NCBI RefSeq assembly: GCF_000585375.1 | Contig: NZ_KK073874.1 | Location: forward strand, 2,728,001 to 2,792,000 | Direction of reading: 5' to 3' | Origin: Cryptosporangium arvum DSM 44712 | GTDB lineage: Bacteria; Actinomycetota; Actinomycetes; Mycobacteriales; Cryptosporangiaceae | DNA length: 64,000 bases | Part shown: one piece after another, positions 38,131 to 47,162 of the stretch | How the letters are laid out: the number at the start of each line of letters is the position of its first letter | Position numbering within the stretch: position 1 is the stretch's first letter | The notes under the pieces: model-generated | Database searches by the model: none | Seen by the model: only the letters and a program-made list of their open reading frames with translations | Told to the model about the DNA's origin: nothing | Program-made: the position numbers and the translations under genes

Positions 38131-40263
38131 GCGGCCGTGGTGGAGGGTGCCGTCGGGGGAGCGGTGGTGGGAGTGGCGCGGGGTGTTTCCCGCGCGGTTC
38201 ATGTCGGCGGCGACCCCGGCCATCGCGACGTCGAGCAGGTGGCCTCCCCCGGCGCGGACCGACGCCAACGCGGCCGCCGCGGCGAACAGCCCGGTGAGGG
38301 GGTCGGCGATCGCGTCGCCGCAGAACACCGGGGAGCCGTCGGGAGCCTCCGCGAGCAGCCCACCGGCGACGGCGGCGTCGTCCCCGAACGCCACCCGCTG
38401 CTCAGCGTCGTCGCGGCCGTAGCCGGTGATCGAGATCCAGGTGCGGCCGGGTCGGGCGGCGAGCCAGTCCTCGGCGACGAGCCCGAGCCGGCGCAGGGCC
38501 CGGGGACGGCTGCTCTCCACGACGACGTCGGCCTCGGCGGCCAGCCCGGTCAGCGCGGCCCGCCCGGCGGGGGTCGCGAAGTCGAGGACGACGCTCGCGT
38601 GGCCCGTGTGCAGCCCGTCGTAGAACTCCGGCGGCCCGAACCGGGCCCCGTCCGGCCGCCCGACGTCCTCGACCTTCACGACCTGCGCCCCGGCCCGCCC
38701 GAGGAGGTGCGCGCAGAGCGGCCCGGCCCACATCGCCGACAGATCCAACACCACCGCTCCACTGAGCCCGGGCGTCTCGTTGGATCCGGGTGTCTGACGG
38801 GGTTCAGGTGTCTGGTGGGGTTCAGGTGTCTGGTGGGGTTCAGGTGTCTGGTGGGGTTCGGATGCCTGGTGGGGTTCGGGCACCTGGTGGGGTTCGGGCA
38901 CCTCGTGGGTTCTGAGCGTCTGGTGGGGTTCAGGTGCCTGGTGAGGTTTGGGTATCTCGCGGGGTTCGAGATCCTTATGGGGTTCGGGGGTTTCACGGGG
39001 CTCGAGTACCTCATTGAGTCCGAGCGCCTCACCGGTCACGCGGGTCCCACTGGGCCTGAGCACCTCACCGGTTCCGTGCACGCCGCCGGTTCCGTGCACG
39101 CCGCCGGGTCCGTGAGCCCCATCAGCTCCTTGCGTGCCGCCAGTCCCATCCGTCCCGCTAGTTCCGTGCGCCCCATCGTTACCCAGCGCCTCGCCGGTTT
39201 CCGGCGTCCCATCGGTTTCGTGTGTTCCGCGGGGTCTGTGAGCCCCATCAGCTCCTTGCGTGCCGCCAGTCCCATCCGTCCCGCTAGTTCCGTGCGCCCC
39301 ATCGTTACCCAGCGCCTCGCCGGTTTCCGGCGTCCCATCGGTTTCGTGCGTTCCGCCGGATCCGTGAGCCCCACCAACTCTTTGCGTGCCGCCAGTCCCA
39401 CGCGTTCCACCAGTCCTATGCGTTCCACCAGTTGCGTGCGTTGCGTCGGGTCCTAGCGCTCCGCTGGGCCGGTCGAGCGTTGGGTCGAGTCGATCGGGCT
39501 CCCTGTCGCGCTGGCCGAGCGGCTCGCCCGGGCGGGTGACGCGGAGGGGTGCCAGGTGGGCGGCGCTGCCGGGAACGGCGGCGGGGATGCCCAGGAGCTG
39601 GGCGCGGGCCGCCAGCTCGGCGGCCGGCCGGGTCGCGGCGGCGGATTCGAGGGTGGACCAGTGGTCGGCGCCCGGCCCGGTTTCCGGCTCGGCTTCCAGC
39701 AGTGCGGGGAGCAGCTCCAGGTCGGTGGGGCGGGACAGGTTCACCGCCAGCCAGCCGTCGGGTGTGCGGAGAAGGCGGCAACTTCCGTTCACCGAGACCT
39801 GTCCGGCTCGGCTCCACCCGTGCAGCGCCGCGCGGCCGGTGAGCACGTGACCGACGTCTACCGGGAGCCCGGAGAGCGCGGAGACGACGGCCCGCACCCG
39901 GGCCGCGACCGGTGCCGTCGGAGCGGTGGGCGGACCGTCCGGTGCGCCGGTCAGTTCCCCCAGCCCCCACGAGAACCAGGTCTCCACCGCGCACTCCCCG
40001 GTCGCACCGGCCGGAACGTCGGCCGCGAACAGGGCCGGACCGCCAGGGAGCCGAGCCGGATCGCCAGGAAGCGGGGACGCGTCGCCGGAGAGCGGGGCCG
40101 CACCAGCCTGGACGTCGGCCGGGAGCAGGGAGGCTGAGACGCCGGCCGGGAACGGAGCGCCCGGAAACCCGGCATCCGAAAACCTCGCGGCCGGGAGCAA
40201 AGTCGCGAGGTGGCGCTCCTCGTCGTGGGGCGGCGGCGCGCAGCGGGCCGGGAACGGGCTCAC
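38122..40263 (-). CDS. CoA-transferase (CaiB/BaiF family) with a long repetitive linker
   Basis: A 713-residue protein from a GTG at 40263. Residues about 75-250 look like one family III CoA-transferase half (ETWFSWGLGELTGAPDGPP, CRLLRTPDGWLAVNLSRPTD). Residues about 503-700 are a second, better-kept half (GAVVLDLSAMWAGPLCAHLL, GAQVVKVEDVGRPD, WISITGYGRDD). Between them some 235 residues are low-complexity repeats: Gly/Thr-rich with a duplicated 42-residue unit, then 13 hexapeptide units of the EPHQTP type. Such two-half CoA-transferases normally lack this linker. The start is only a few bases past the dctA terminator and has no Shine-Dalgarno, so expression is uncertain. Confidence 0.75.
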   Translation of the reverse strand: MSPFPARCAPPPHDEERHLATLLPAARFSDAGFPGAPFPAGVSASLLPADVQAGAAPLSGDASPLPGDPARLPGGPALFAADVPAGATGECAVETWFSWGLGELTGAPDGPPTAPTAPVAARVRAVVSALSGLPVDVGHVLTGRAALHGWSRAGQVSVNGSCRLLRTPDGWLAVNLSRPTDLELLPALLEAEPETGPGADHWSTLESAAATRPAAELAARAQLLGIPAAVPGSAAHLAPLRVTRPGEPLGQRDREPDRLDPTLDRPSGALGPDATHATGGTHRTGGTRGTGGTQRVGGAHGSGGTHETDGTPETGEALGNDGAHGTSGTDGTGGTQGADGAHRPRGTHETDGTPETGEALGNDGAHGTSGTDGTGGTQGADGAHGPGGVHGTGGVHGTGEVLRPSGTRVTGEALGLNEVLEPRETPEPHKDLEPREIPKPHQAPEPHQTLRTHEVPEPHQVPEPHQASEPHQTPEPHQTPEPHQTPEPRQTPGSNETPGLSGAVVLDLSAMWAGPLCAHLLGRAGAQVVKVEDVGRPDGARFGPPEFYDGLHTGHASVVLDFATPAGRAALTGLAAEADVVVESSRPRALRRLGLVAEDWLAARPGRTWISITGYGRDDAEQRVAFGDDAAVAGGLLAEAPDGSPVFCGDAIADPLTGLFAAAAALASVRAGGGHLLDVAMAGVAADMNRAGNTPRHSHHRSPDGTLHHGRPR
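38789..39022 (-). repeat. Thirteen 18-base repeats encoding EPHQTP-like hexapeptides
   Basis: The plus-strand unit is GGTGTCTGGTGGGGTTCA, repeated 13 times in frame with the CoA-transferase gene. Units towards 38800 are nearly identical, while those towards 39020 have diverged, so the array seems to grow at the end nearer the C-terminal domain. Confidence 0.9.
39112..39363 (-). repeat. Direct duplication of a 126-base unit inside the CoA-transferase gene
   Basis: Two adjacent copies (39112-39237 and 39238-39363) differ at only about four bases. They encode a 42-residue Gly/Thr/Asp-rich segment (GTHETDGTPETGEALGNDGA and on). The high identity shows recent in-frame duplication by slippage or unequal crossing-over. 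Confidence 0.9.
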
Positions 40264-40275
40264 CGGAAAAACATA

Positions 40276-40315
40276 CGTGGCACCCGGACCAGAGAGGCCG
40301 GGCCCGGGTGCCACG
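40276..40315 (-). terminator. Rho-independent terminator of the dctA-like gene
   Basis: A perfect 12-base stem (CGTGGCACCCGG at 40276-40287 with its complement at 40304-40315) is followed on the minus strand by TATG and a TTTTT run at 40267-40271. It lies about 150 bases beyond the transporter stop and directly before the CoA-transferase start. Confidence 0.8.
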
Positions 40316-40465
40316 CGGTGCTGCGAACGGCCCGTGGTTCCCCGGCAGCTGACCGGGGCGGTACCGGCGAACCGGCCGTCCGCGCGGGTGGGGGCGCGAA
40401 GGCGCACTCCACCCGAGTGGAGAGGCCCGCCGCCGCCGGGTGCCCTCGGCGACGGCGGACGGCTG

Positions 40466-41917
40466 CTACCCCTTGGCCCCGGCCAGCGCCGGCTCCGGCT
40501 CGGACGCCTGGCCACCGCCGTGGTGGTCGTCGTCGACCATCGTCGCCTCGTCGAACGGAGCGTCACCGGCCAGTACCCGCGCGGCCTGGTCGCGGTCGAA
40601 CGCGCCGGTCCAGTTGCCGATCAGCACGGTCGCGACCGCGTTGCCGGCGAAGTTCGTGAGCGCGCGCGCCTCGGACATGAAGCGGTCGATGCCGACGATC
40701 AGGCCGACGCCGTCGAGCAGCGCGGGCTTGTGCGAGGCCAGACCACCGGCGAGCGTGGCGAGACCGGCGCCGGTGACGCCCGCCGCTCCCTTGGACGCGA
40801 TGATCATGAACAGCAGCAGGCCGATCTGCTCGCTGATCGACATCGGCTGGCCCAGGGCGTCGGCGATGAACAGCGACGCCATCGTCAGGTAGATCGCGGT
40901 GCCGTCCAGGTTGAACGAGTAACCGGTGGGCACCGTGATGCCGACGACCGGCCGGGAGACGCCGAAGTGCTCCATCTTCGCGATGAGCCGCGGCAGCGCC
41001 GACTCCGACGAGGACGTCGACAGGATCAGCAGGAACTCGCGGGCCAGGTACTTCAGCAGCGAGAAGATGTTGATCCGCGCGCCGAACCAGAGGATCGTGC
41101 CGAGGATGCCGAACACGAAGATCGCGCAGGTGATGTAGAAGCCGAGCATGACCTGGAGCAGCGCGGTGAGCGCGTCCCAGCCGGTCTCGCCGACCACCGC
41201 GGCGATCGCGCCGAACGCGCCGATCGGGGCGACCCACATGATCATCGCCAGCACTCGGAACACGAGTTTCTGGAAGTAGCCGATGCCGCGCAGGATCGGT
41301 TCCCCGGTGCGGCCCATCGCCTGGATCGCGAAGCCGACGAGCAGCGCCACGAACAGCGCCTGGAGCACGACGCCCGAGGTCAGCGACGAGACCATCGTCT
41401 CGGGGATGATGCCGAGCAGGAACTCGGTGGTCGTGCCCTCGGCGTCGGCGGCCAGGTCCTTGCCGGCGTCGGCGTTGCCGGAGAGGTCCAGGCCGGAACC
41501 CGGCTGGATGATGTTGCCGACGACCAGGCCGATGGCCAGCGCGAACGTCGACATCGTCAGGAAGTAGCCGAGCGCGAGGCCACCGACCTTGCCGACGGCG
41601 GCGGCGCTGCGGATCGACCCGATGCCCAGGACGATCGTGCAGAAGATGACCGGGCCGATCATCATCTTGATCAGGTTGACGAAGCCGGTGCCGAGCGGCT
41701 TGAGCTCCTTGCCAAGGTCGGGCCAGATGAGCCCGACGGTGGCGCCGAGCACGACGGCGACGATGACCGCAATGTAGAGGAAGTGGGTCCGGTCCCGCTT
41801 GCGGGGTGCGGGCGGCTGCGGCGGGTTCTCGTCGCGCGGCGGGGGTGTGCTGCCGGGCGGGGGCGTGTCACCAGGAGGGGGCGTGTCGCCGGGCGGGGCG
41901 TCAGCGGTGGTGGACAT
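40466..41917 (-). CDS. C4-dicarboxylate/amino acid:cation symporter (DctA/GltP family)
   Basis: A 483-residue transporter with eight helices and two hairpins. The family motifs TSSSESALPRL (serine-rich hairpin 1) and GYSFNLDGTAIY, plus the region NFAGNAVATVLIGNW, are present. The first 40 residues are an unusual Pro/Asp-rich tail with three to four copies of PPPGDTP before DRTHFLYIAV. The divergent two-component genes resemble CitA/DcuS systems, which normally control such carriers, so succinate, malate or fumarate is the likely substrate. A strong terminator follows. Confidence 0.92.
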   Translation of the reverse strand: MSTTADAPPGDTPPPGDTPPPGSTPPPRDENPPQPPAPRKRDRTHFLYIAVIVAVVLGATVGLIWPDLGKELKPLGTGFVNLIKMMIGPVIFCTIVLGIGSIRSAAAVGKVGGLALGYFLTMSTFALAIGLVVGNIIQPGSGLDLSGNADAGKDLAADAEGTTTEFLLGIIPETMVSSLTSGVVLQALFVALLVGFAIQAMGRTGEPILRGIGYFQKLVFRVLAMIMWVAPIGAFGAIAAVVGETGWDALTALLQVMLGFYITCAIFVFGILGTILWFGARINIFSLLKYLAREFLLILSTSSSESALPRLIAKMEHFGVSRPVVGITVPTGYSFNLDGTAIYLTMASLFIADALGQPMSISEQIGLLLFMIIASKGAAGVTGAGLATLAGGLASHKPALLDGVGLIVGIDRFMSEARALTNFAGNAVATVLIGNWTGAFDRDQAARVLAGDAPFDEATMVDDDHHGGGQASEPEPALAGAKG

Positions 41918-42059
41918 GTGGGGGCCTTCTTTCTGCGCGGTGTCGACGACGGCACTGCGGCTGAATGCTTTTCGACCGACCCCTACGGGCCGTGTTCAGC
42001 CATCCGGGTGACGTGAGATGGAAAAGCGTTCAGTAGTTGGAGCCCAGAATCGCGGTCGG

Positions 42060-42075
42060 AGTGACACCCGTCACT
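42060..42075. promoter_or_regulatory. Inverted repeat at the kinase promoter
   Basis: AGTGAC-N4-GTCACT has perfect six-base arms. It overlaps the place of a -35 element for TACATT at 42082-42087, in the gap between the divergent transporter and kinase genes. It is a candidate site for the response regulator. Confidence 0.45.
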
Positions 42076-42081
42076 GTTCTG

Positions 42082-42087
42082 TACATT
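42082..42087 (+). promoter_or_regulatory. Likely -10 element for the leaderless kinase gene
   Basis: TACATT ends six bases before the ATG at 42094. This spacing favours that ATG over the in-frame ATG at 42037. Confidence 0.5.
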
Positions 42088-42093
42088 GCGATC

Positions 42094-43662
42094 ATGGCCT
42101 TACGACCGCAGGAATGGAGCCTCGCGCGGCAGTTGTTCGCGCTCCAGATCGCGGTGGTGACCGTGGTGGTGGCGGCCGGGCTGGGAGCCGCGGTCGTGCA
42201 GGCCGAGCACTCGACCGAGGAGAACGCCGCCACCCGGGCCCTCGCGATCGCCCGCGGGGTGGCCGCGACCCCCGACGTGCGTGCCGCGCTGAGCCTGCCG
42301 GACCCGACCTCGGTGCTCCAAGCGGACGCCGAGGCCGTGCGCCGGGCGACCGGCACGGACTTCGTCGTCGTGATGAACACCGACGGCATCCGCTACAGCC
42401 ACCCCGACACCACGCAGATCGGCGGCAAGTTCCTCGGACACATCGACGCGGGGCTGCGCGGCGAGGACCTCACCGAGACCTACACCGGCACGCTCGGGCC
42501 GTCCGTGCGCGCGGTGGTGCCCATCCGGGCCGACGGCCGGGTGCTGGGGCTGGTCTCGGTCGGCATCAAGCGCAGCGCGATCGACCGGAGCCTGCAGGGG
42601 CAGCTGCCGCTGCTCGCGCTGGCCGGCGGGCTGGCGCTGCTGGTCGCCGCGGGCGGCACCGGGCTGGTCACCCGGCGGCTGCGCCGCCAGACCCACGACC
42701 TGGGCCCGCGTGAGCTCAGCCGGATGTACGCCTACTACGACGCCGTGCTGCACGCCGTTCACGAGGGGTTGCTGCTGCTCGACGACAAGGGACGGGTCCA
42801 GCTCGTCAACGACGAGGCGCGGCGGCTGCTGGGCCTGCCCGCCGACGTGGTGGGCCTCCCGGTCGCCGACCTGCCGCTGGGCGCGTCGCTGAGCAAGGGG
42901 GAGGACCAGACCGACGAGCTGCACCTCACCGGGGACCGGGTCCTGGTCGTCAACCAGCGCAGGGCGGCCGGCGGCAGCGTCGTCACCCTGCGCGACCACA
43001 CCGACCTGCAGGCGCTCACCGGCGAGCTGGACTCGGTCCGCGGGTTCGCCGAGTCGCTGCGCTCGGCCGCGCACGAGGCCGCGAACCGGCTGCACACGGT
43101 CGTCTCGCTGATCGGCCTGGGCCGGGTCACCGACGCGCTGGAGTTCGCGACCGGCGAGCTCGCGCTGAGCCAGCAGCTGGCCGACCGGGTGGTCGAGGCG
43201 GTGGAGGAGCCGGTGCTCGTCGCGCTGCTGCTCGGTAAGGTGGCGCAGGCCTCGGAGCGGGGCGTCGAGCTGGTGCTCGACCCGGAGGCAGCGGTGCCGC
43301 CCGGCGTCGCCGACCCGAGGGACCTGGTGACGATCGTCGGCAACCTGATCGACAACGCGGTGGACGCGGCGGTGGCCGCGCCGCCACCGCGCCGGGTCGA
43401 AGTGGCGGCCTGGGTGGTCGGGGAGGAGCTCGTGCTCGAGGTGGCCGATTCCGGTACCGGGCTGGACGCCGAGCAGGTCGAGCAGGCGTTCGCGCGGGGC
43501 TGGTCGACGAAGACCGACGAGCGGCTGATCGGCCGCGGGCTGGGGCTCGCGCTGGTCGGGCAGGCCGTGCACCGGCACGGCGGGACGATCGACGTCACCG
43601 GGGACGCCGGCGCGGTGTTCACGGTCCGGCTGCCGACGCGGGCCCGGGTCACCACGTCGTGA
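42094..43662 (+). CDS. Sensor histidine kinase, CitA/DcuS type
   Basis: A 522-residue membrane kinase. A first membrane helix (about 13-35), an outside PASTA-free PDC-type sensor domain (about 36-165; TGTDFVVVMNTDGIRYSHPD) and a second helix (about 172-193) are followed by a PAS domain (AVHEGLLLLDDKGRVQLVND). The kinase core has the CitA-type H-box AAHEAANRLHTVVSLIGLG and the ATP motifs GNLIDNAVDAA and GRGLGLALVGQAVHRHGG. PDC domains of this group bind di- and tricarboxylates. Divergent from the DctA-like gene and coupled to its regulator by a 4-base overlap. Confidence 0.92.
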   Translation: MALRPQEWSLARQLFALQIAVVTVVVAAGLGAAVVQAEHSTEENAATRALAIARGVAATPDVRAALSLPDPTSVLQADAEAVRRATGTDFVVVMNTDGIRYSHPDTTQIGGKFLGHIDAGLRGEDLTETYTGTLGPSVRAVVPIRADGRVLGLVSVGIKRSAIDRSLQGQLPLLALAGGLALLVAAGGTGLVTRRLRRQTHDLGPRELSRMYAYYDAVLHAVHEGLLLLDDKGRVQLVNDEARRLLGLPADVVGLPVADLPLGASLSKGEDQTDELHLTGDRVLVVNQRRAAGGSVVTLRDHTDLQALTGELDSVRGFAESLRSAAHEAANRLHTVVSLIGLGRVTDALEFATGELALSQQLADRVVEAVEEPVLVALLLGKVAQASERGVELVLDPEAAVPPGVADPRDLVTIVGNLIDNAVDAAVAAPPPRRVEVAAWVVGEELVLEVADSGTGLDAEQVEQAFARGWSTKTDERLIGRGLGLALVGQAVHRHGGTIDVTGDAGAVFTVRLPTRARVTTS

Positions 43663-44333
43663 TCAGGGTGCTCGTCGTCGAGGACGATCCGATCGCCGCC
43701 GACGCGCACGCGGCGTACGTGGAGCGGGTAGCGGGGTTCACGGTGGCCGGGAAGGCCCTCACGGCCGCCGACGCGCTGCGTGAGATGGGGCGTGCGCCGA
43801 TCGACCTGGTGCTGCTCGACATGCACCTGCCGGACATGCACGGCCTGGACATCTGCCGCCGGATGCGCGCCCGCGGGCACCGCGCCGACGTCGTGGCCGT
43901 CACGTCCGCCCGGGACCTGAACACCGTGCGGGCGGCGGTCTCGCTCGGCATCGTCCAGTACCTGATCAAGCCGTTCGTGTTCGCCACGTTCGCGGAGAAG
44001 CTCGAGCAGTACGCCGCGTACCGGTCGAAGCTCGCCGGGGGTGGCGTGCTGAGCGGTCAGCACGAGGTGGACCGGGCGCTCGCGCTGCTGCACGGCCGCG
44101 GGCAGACCGGCCTGCCCAAGGGGATGAGCCCGGAGTCGCTGGACGCGGTGACGGCCGCGCTCCGGGCGGCCGACGTGCCGGTCTCGGCCAGCGAGATCGC
44201 CGAGGACCTGGGGATGTCACGGATCACCGCGCGCCGGTACCTGGAGCACCTCACCGACGCCGGGCTGGCGACCCGCGCGGCCCGCTACGGCCGCGCCGGT
44301 CGCCCCGAGCTCGAGTACACCTGGAACGCCTAG
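43659..44333 (+). CDS. Response regulator, CitB/DctR type
   Basis: A 224-residue response regulator. The receiver has [19 protein letters not shown] at the start, phospho-Asp in [13 protein letters not shown] and Lys in YLIKPFVF. The C-terminal part is the CitB-type winged helix ([44 protein letters not shown]). GTG start overlaps the kinase stop. It most likely activates the divergent dicarboxylate transporter gene. Confidence 0.92.
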   Translation: MIRVLVVEDDPIAADAHAAYVERVAGFTVAGKALTAADALREMGRAPIDLVLLDMHLPDMHGLDICRRMRARGHRADVVAVTSARDLNTVRAAVSLGIVQYLIKPFVFATFAEKLEQYAAYRSKLAGGGVLSGQHEVDRALALLHGRGQTGLPKGMSPESLDAVTAALRAADVPVSASEIAEDLGMSRITARRYLEHLTDAGLATRAARYGRAGRPELEYTWNA

Positions 44334-45403
44334 CCGAGCCAGTCCCGGAGGACGTCGGCGTTGTCCCGGCCGGGGCCGGGGGGAGCGGTGGGCGCGCCGG
44401 GTGACGTCCGGGAGAAGCGCGGTGCCGGGGCGGCCTGGGGTACGCCGTTCGGTTCGACGACCGTGCCGCGCGCGGCCACGTGCGGATGCGCGGGCGCCTC
44501 CGCGAACGTCAGCACCGGGGTGACGCACGCGTCGGTGCCGTCGAAGATCGCCGCCCACTCGTCCCGCGTCCGGGTGGCGAACGCCTCGGTGAAGCGCTTG
44601 CGCAGCTCCGGCCAGTTCGCGGGGTCGTCGCGGTCGGGCACGTCGATCGCCAGACCGGTCAGCAGCGCCGCGTAGAACTGTGGCTCGAGCGCGCCGACGG
44701 CCACGTACCGTCCGTCGCCGCACTCGTACGTGTCGTACCAGGGTGCGCCGCCGTCGAGCAGGTTGACGCCCCGCTCGTCGCTCCACACGCCCACGGCCCG
44801 GAACGACCAGAACATCTGGGAGAGCAGGGTCGCGCCGTCGACCATCGCGGCGTCGACGGTCTGGCCCCGGCCCGACTGCTGACGTTCGAACAACGCCGAG
44901 AGGATGCCGACGAGCAGCAGCATCGAGCCGCCGCCGAAGTCACCGACGTAGTTCAGCGGTGGCACCGGCCGCTCGCCGGGGCGGCCGATCGCGTGCAGCG
45001 CACCGGTCACCGAGATGTAGTTGATGTCGTGGCCGGCGGTGTGCGCCCACGGCCCGTCCTGGCCCCAGCCGGTCATCCGGGCGTAGACCAGCCGGGGGTT
45101 GACCGCGGCGCAGTCGTCCGGGCCGATGCCCAGGCGTTCGGTGACGCCCGGCCGGTAGCCCTCGAGCAGCACGTCGGCCTGCTCGATCAGGCGCAACAGC
45201 GTCGCTTTGTCCTCGGCGTCCTTCAGGTTCAGCGCGACCGAGCGGCGGTTGCGCAGCGTCTGGTCGGAGGCCTCGCCGCCCGACGCCGGTGGCCGGTCGA
45301 CGCGGACGACGTCGGCGCCCAGGTCGGCGAGCACCATCGCGGCGTGCGGGCCCGGTCCGATGCCCGCCAGCTCGATGACCTTGAGACCGGTCAGCGGACC
45401 CAT
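44330..45403 (-). CDS. Alpha-methylacyl-CoA racemase (CoA-transferase family III)
   Basis: A 357-residue protein from the ATG at 45403 ([20 protein letters not shown]). H125 (AGHDINY), D155 ([10 protein letters not shown]) and E240 (ALEPQFY) line up with the catalytic His126, Asp156 and Glu241 of the mycobacterial racemase Mcr, offset by one, so racemase is preferred over transferase. It converts 2R- to 2S-methylacyl-CoA in breakdown of branched or sterol side chains. The start overlaps the enoyl-CoA hydratase stop (TGATG). Tail overlaps the convergent regulator by 4 bases. Confidence 0.9.
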   Translation of the reverse strand: MGPLTGLKVIELAGIGPGPHAAMVLADLGADVVRVDRPPASGGEASDQTLRNRRSVALNLKDAEDKATLLRLIEQADVLLEGYRPGVTERLGIGPDDCAAVNPRLVYARMTGWGQDGPWAHTAGHDINYISVTGALHAIGRPGERPVPPLNYVGDFGGGSMLLLVGILSALFERQQSGRGQTVDAAMVDGATLLSQMFWSFRAVGVWSDERGVNLLDGGAPWYDTYECGDGRYVAVGALEPQFYAALLTGLAIDVPDRDDPANWPELRKRFTEAFATRTRDEWAAIFDGTDACVTPVLTFAEAPAHPHVAARGTVVEPNGVPQAAPAPRFSRTSPGAPTAPPGPGRDNADVLRDWLG

Positions 45404-46167
45404 CAGCGGCCCTTCCAGACCGGAGCGCGCTTCTCGGCGAACGCGATCGAGCCCTCGCGGGCGTCCTCGGACGCCATCACCGGCCCGACGATCGCGCCCT
45501 GCTTCTGCCACAGCTCGGCGTCGGTCCAGTCCTGCGACTGGACGATCAGCTGCTTCGACGCGGCGACCGCGAGCGGGCCGTTGGCGGCGATCCGGGCCGC
45601 GAGCGCCTTGGCCCCTTCGAGCGCGCCTCCGGACGGCGTCAGCGAGTTGACCAGGCCGTACTTGTGCGCGTCGGCGGCGCTCAGCGGGTCACCGGTCAGC
45701 GCCAGCTCCATCGCGACGGCCGGCGGGATCCGGCGGGGGAGGCGCACCAGCCCGCCCGCGGCCGCGACCAGCCCGCGCTTCACCTCGGGGATGCCGAACT
45801 TCGCGTCCTCGGCGGCGACGATCAGGTCGCAGGCCAGCGCGACCTCGCAGCCGCCGGCCAGCGCCCAGCCTTCGACCGCGGCGATGACCGGCTTGCGGGG
45901 CGGCAGCGCCGTGATGCCCCCGAAGCCGCGCTTCTCGTCGCTCGGGTTCTCGCCGGCGACGAACGCCTTGAGGTCCATCCCGGCGCAGAACGAGCCGCCG
46001 GCACCGGTGATGATGCCCAGCGTCAGGTCGTCCCGTTCGTCCAGCTCGTCGAGCGCGGCCGAGATCCCGGCCGACACCGCGCCGTTTATCGCGTTCCGGG
46101 CCTTCGGACGGTTGATCGTGATGATCGATACGCCGTCGGCGTGTTCGACCTGCACCTCGTCGCTCAC
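45403..46167 (-). CDS. Enoyl-CoA hydratase
   Basis: A 254-residue crotonase from the GTG at 46167 ([20 protein letters not shown]). Oxyanion-hole segments are [11 protein letters not shown] and [16 protein letters not shown], and [16 protein letters not shown] carries the acidic residue. It hydrates enoyl-CoA in fatty acid or branched-acid breakdown. Operon with the racemase gene; divergent from a thioesterase gene across a 20-base palindrome. The first Glu of the usual hydratase pair is replaced in GGCEVALA-type members, so isomerase activity cannot be excluded. Confidence 0.9.
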   Translation of the reverse strand: MSDEVQVEHADGVSIITINRPKARNAINGAVSAGISAALDELDERDDLTLGIITGAGGSFCAGMDLKAFVAGENPSDEKRGFGGITALPPRKPVIAAVEGWALAGGCEVALACDLIVAAEDAKFGIPEVKRGLVAAAGGLVRLPRRIPPAVAMELALTGDPLSAADAHKYGLVNSLTPSGGALEGAKALAARIAANGPLAVAASKQLIVQSQDWTDAELWQKQGAIVGPVMASEDAREGSIAFAEKRAPVWKGR

Positions 46168-46235
46168 GTGAACAGCCTTCCGCCGTTGGATGCTTTCAGG
46201 CAACGTATCGGGAGTCGGCAGGCGCCGCCCGGGGA

Positions 46236-46255
46236 TCCGGTCAGCTCTGACCGGA
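46236..46255. promoter_or_regulatory. Perfect 20-base palindromic operator
   Basis: TCCGGTCAGCTCTGACCGGA has nine-base perfect arms around CT. It lies between the divergent enoyl-CoA hydratase/racemase operon and the thioesterase gene. A further half-site CGGTCACA follows at about 46270-46277. No regulator gene is adjacent. Confidence 0.65.
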
Positions 46256-46305
46256 AACTCGTGAGAGAGCGGTCACAGCGCCCATTTACCGGGCAAACGG
46301 CGGGC

Positions 46306-46311
46306 TAGCGT
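46306..46311 (+). promoter_or_regulatory. Likely -10 element for the leaderless thioesterase gene
   Basis: TAGCGT ends seven bases before the GTG at 46319. The spacing decides for this start over the GTG at 46310, which lies inside the hexamer. Confidence 0.45.
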
Positions 46312-46318
46312 GCGGGTC

Positions 46319-47128
46319 GTGACGCAGACGACCACGGGTGCGCCGACGATCCTCGACCTGTTCGCGCTGGACGAGCTCGAGCCCGGTCTCTACCGCGCCG
46401 GCACCGTCTTCGACGAGGACTTCCCGCTCTACGGCGGCCAGGTCGCGGCGCAGGCGCTGCGTGCCGCCGGGCTCACCGTCCCGGACGGCCGGTCGCCGCA
46501 CTCGCTGCACGGCTACTTCCTGCGCGGCGGTGACGCCGGCCGCCCGACGGACTTCCGGGTCGAGCAGGACCGGGACGGGCGGTCGTACTCGGCCCGCCGG
46601 GTCGTCGCGGCGCAGGACGGCGAGGTCATCTTCACGATGTCGTGCTCGTTCCACGTGGTCGAGGACGGGGCCGACCGGGACGTGGTGCCCGCGCCCGACG
46701 TCCCGCACCCGTCGACGCTGCGAACCGGCCCGATGCCGCGGATGTTCTCGATGCTGGGCGCGTTGCCGCCCGCGCCCCACCCGGGCAGCGAGTGGCCGAC
46801 GCGGTGGTGGGCCCGGTGCGTGGCCGACCTGCCCTCCGACGCGCTGACCCACGCCTGCGTGCTGACCTACCTGTCGGACATCTCGACCGGGTTGGCGCCG
46901 TACCACGACGAGAGCTCCTCGTCCGGGTCGAGCCTGGACCACGCGCTCTGGTTCCACCGCCCGATCCCGCTGGACGAGTGGGTGCTGATGGACCTGCAGG
47001 GGCACTCGACCGCGCACGGCCGCGGCTTCTACACCGGCACGATCCGATCGGCCGACGGTGTGCTGGGGGCGACGATCGCGCAGGAGGCCCTGTTCCGTTC
47101 CCGCGAACGCAGCATCTTCACCCGGTAG
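46319..47128 (+). CDS. Acyl-CoA thioesterase II (TesB family)
   Basis: A 269-residue double-hotdog thioesterase. The N-terminal hotdog has LYGGQVAAQALRAAG and LHGYFLRGGD; the second has LTYLSDISTGLAPY and LDHALWFHRPIPLDEWVLMD, ending SAHGRGFYTGTI-like (STAHGRGFYTGTIRSADG). D and Q/T residues of the TesB active site (LSD and the AHGRGF region) are in place. It releases fatty acids from acyl-CoA. Leaderless start at 46319 is inferred from the -10 spacing. Divergent partner genes of acyl-CoA breakdown suggest shared control through the palindrome at 46236-46255. Confidence 0.9.
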   Translation: MTQTTTGAPTILDLFALDELEPGLYRAGTVFDEDFPLYGGQVAAQALRAAGLTVPDGRSPHSLHGYFLRGGDAGRPTDFRVEQDRDGRSYSARRVVAAQDGEVIFTMSCSFHVVEDGADRDVVPAPDVPHPSTLRTGPMPRMFSMLGALPPAPHPGSEWPTRWWARCVADLPSDALTHACVLTYLSDISTGLAPYHDESSSSGSSLDHALWFHRPIPLDEWVLMDLQGHSTAHGRGFYTGTIRSADGVLGATIAQEALFRSRERSIFTR

Positions 47129-47162
47129 GGAACTTTATGCCCGAATAGTCCATTATTGGGGT

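Noticed and set aside
40277-42016. Long plus-strand frames opposite the DctA-like and CoA-transferase genes
   Set aside because: They encode Arg/Gly/Asp-rich strings and are shadows of the minus-strand genes, which have membrane helices and family motifs.
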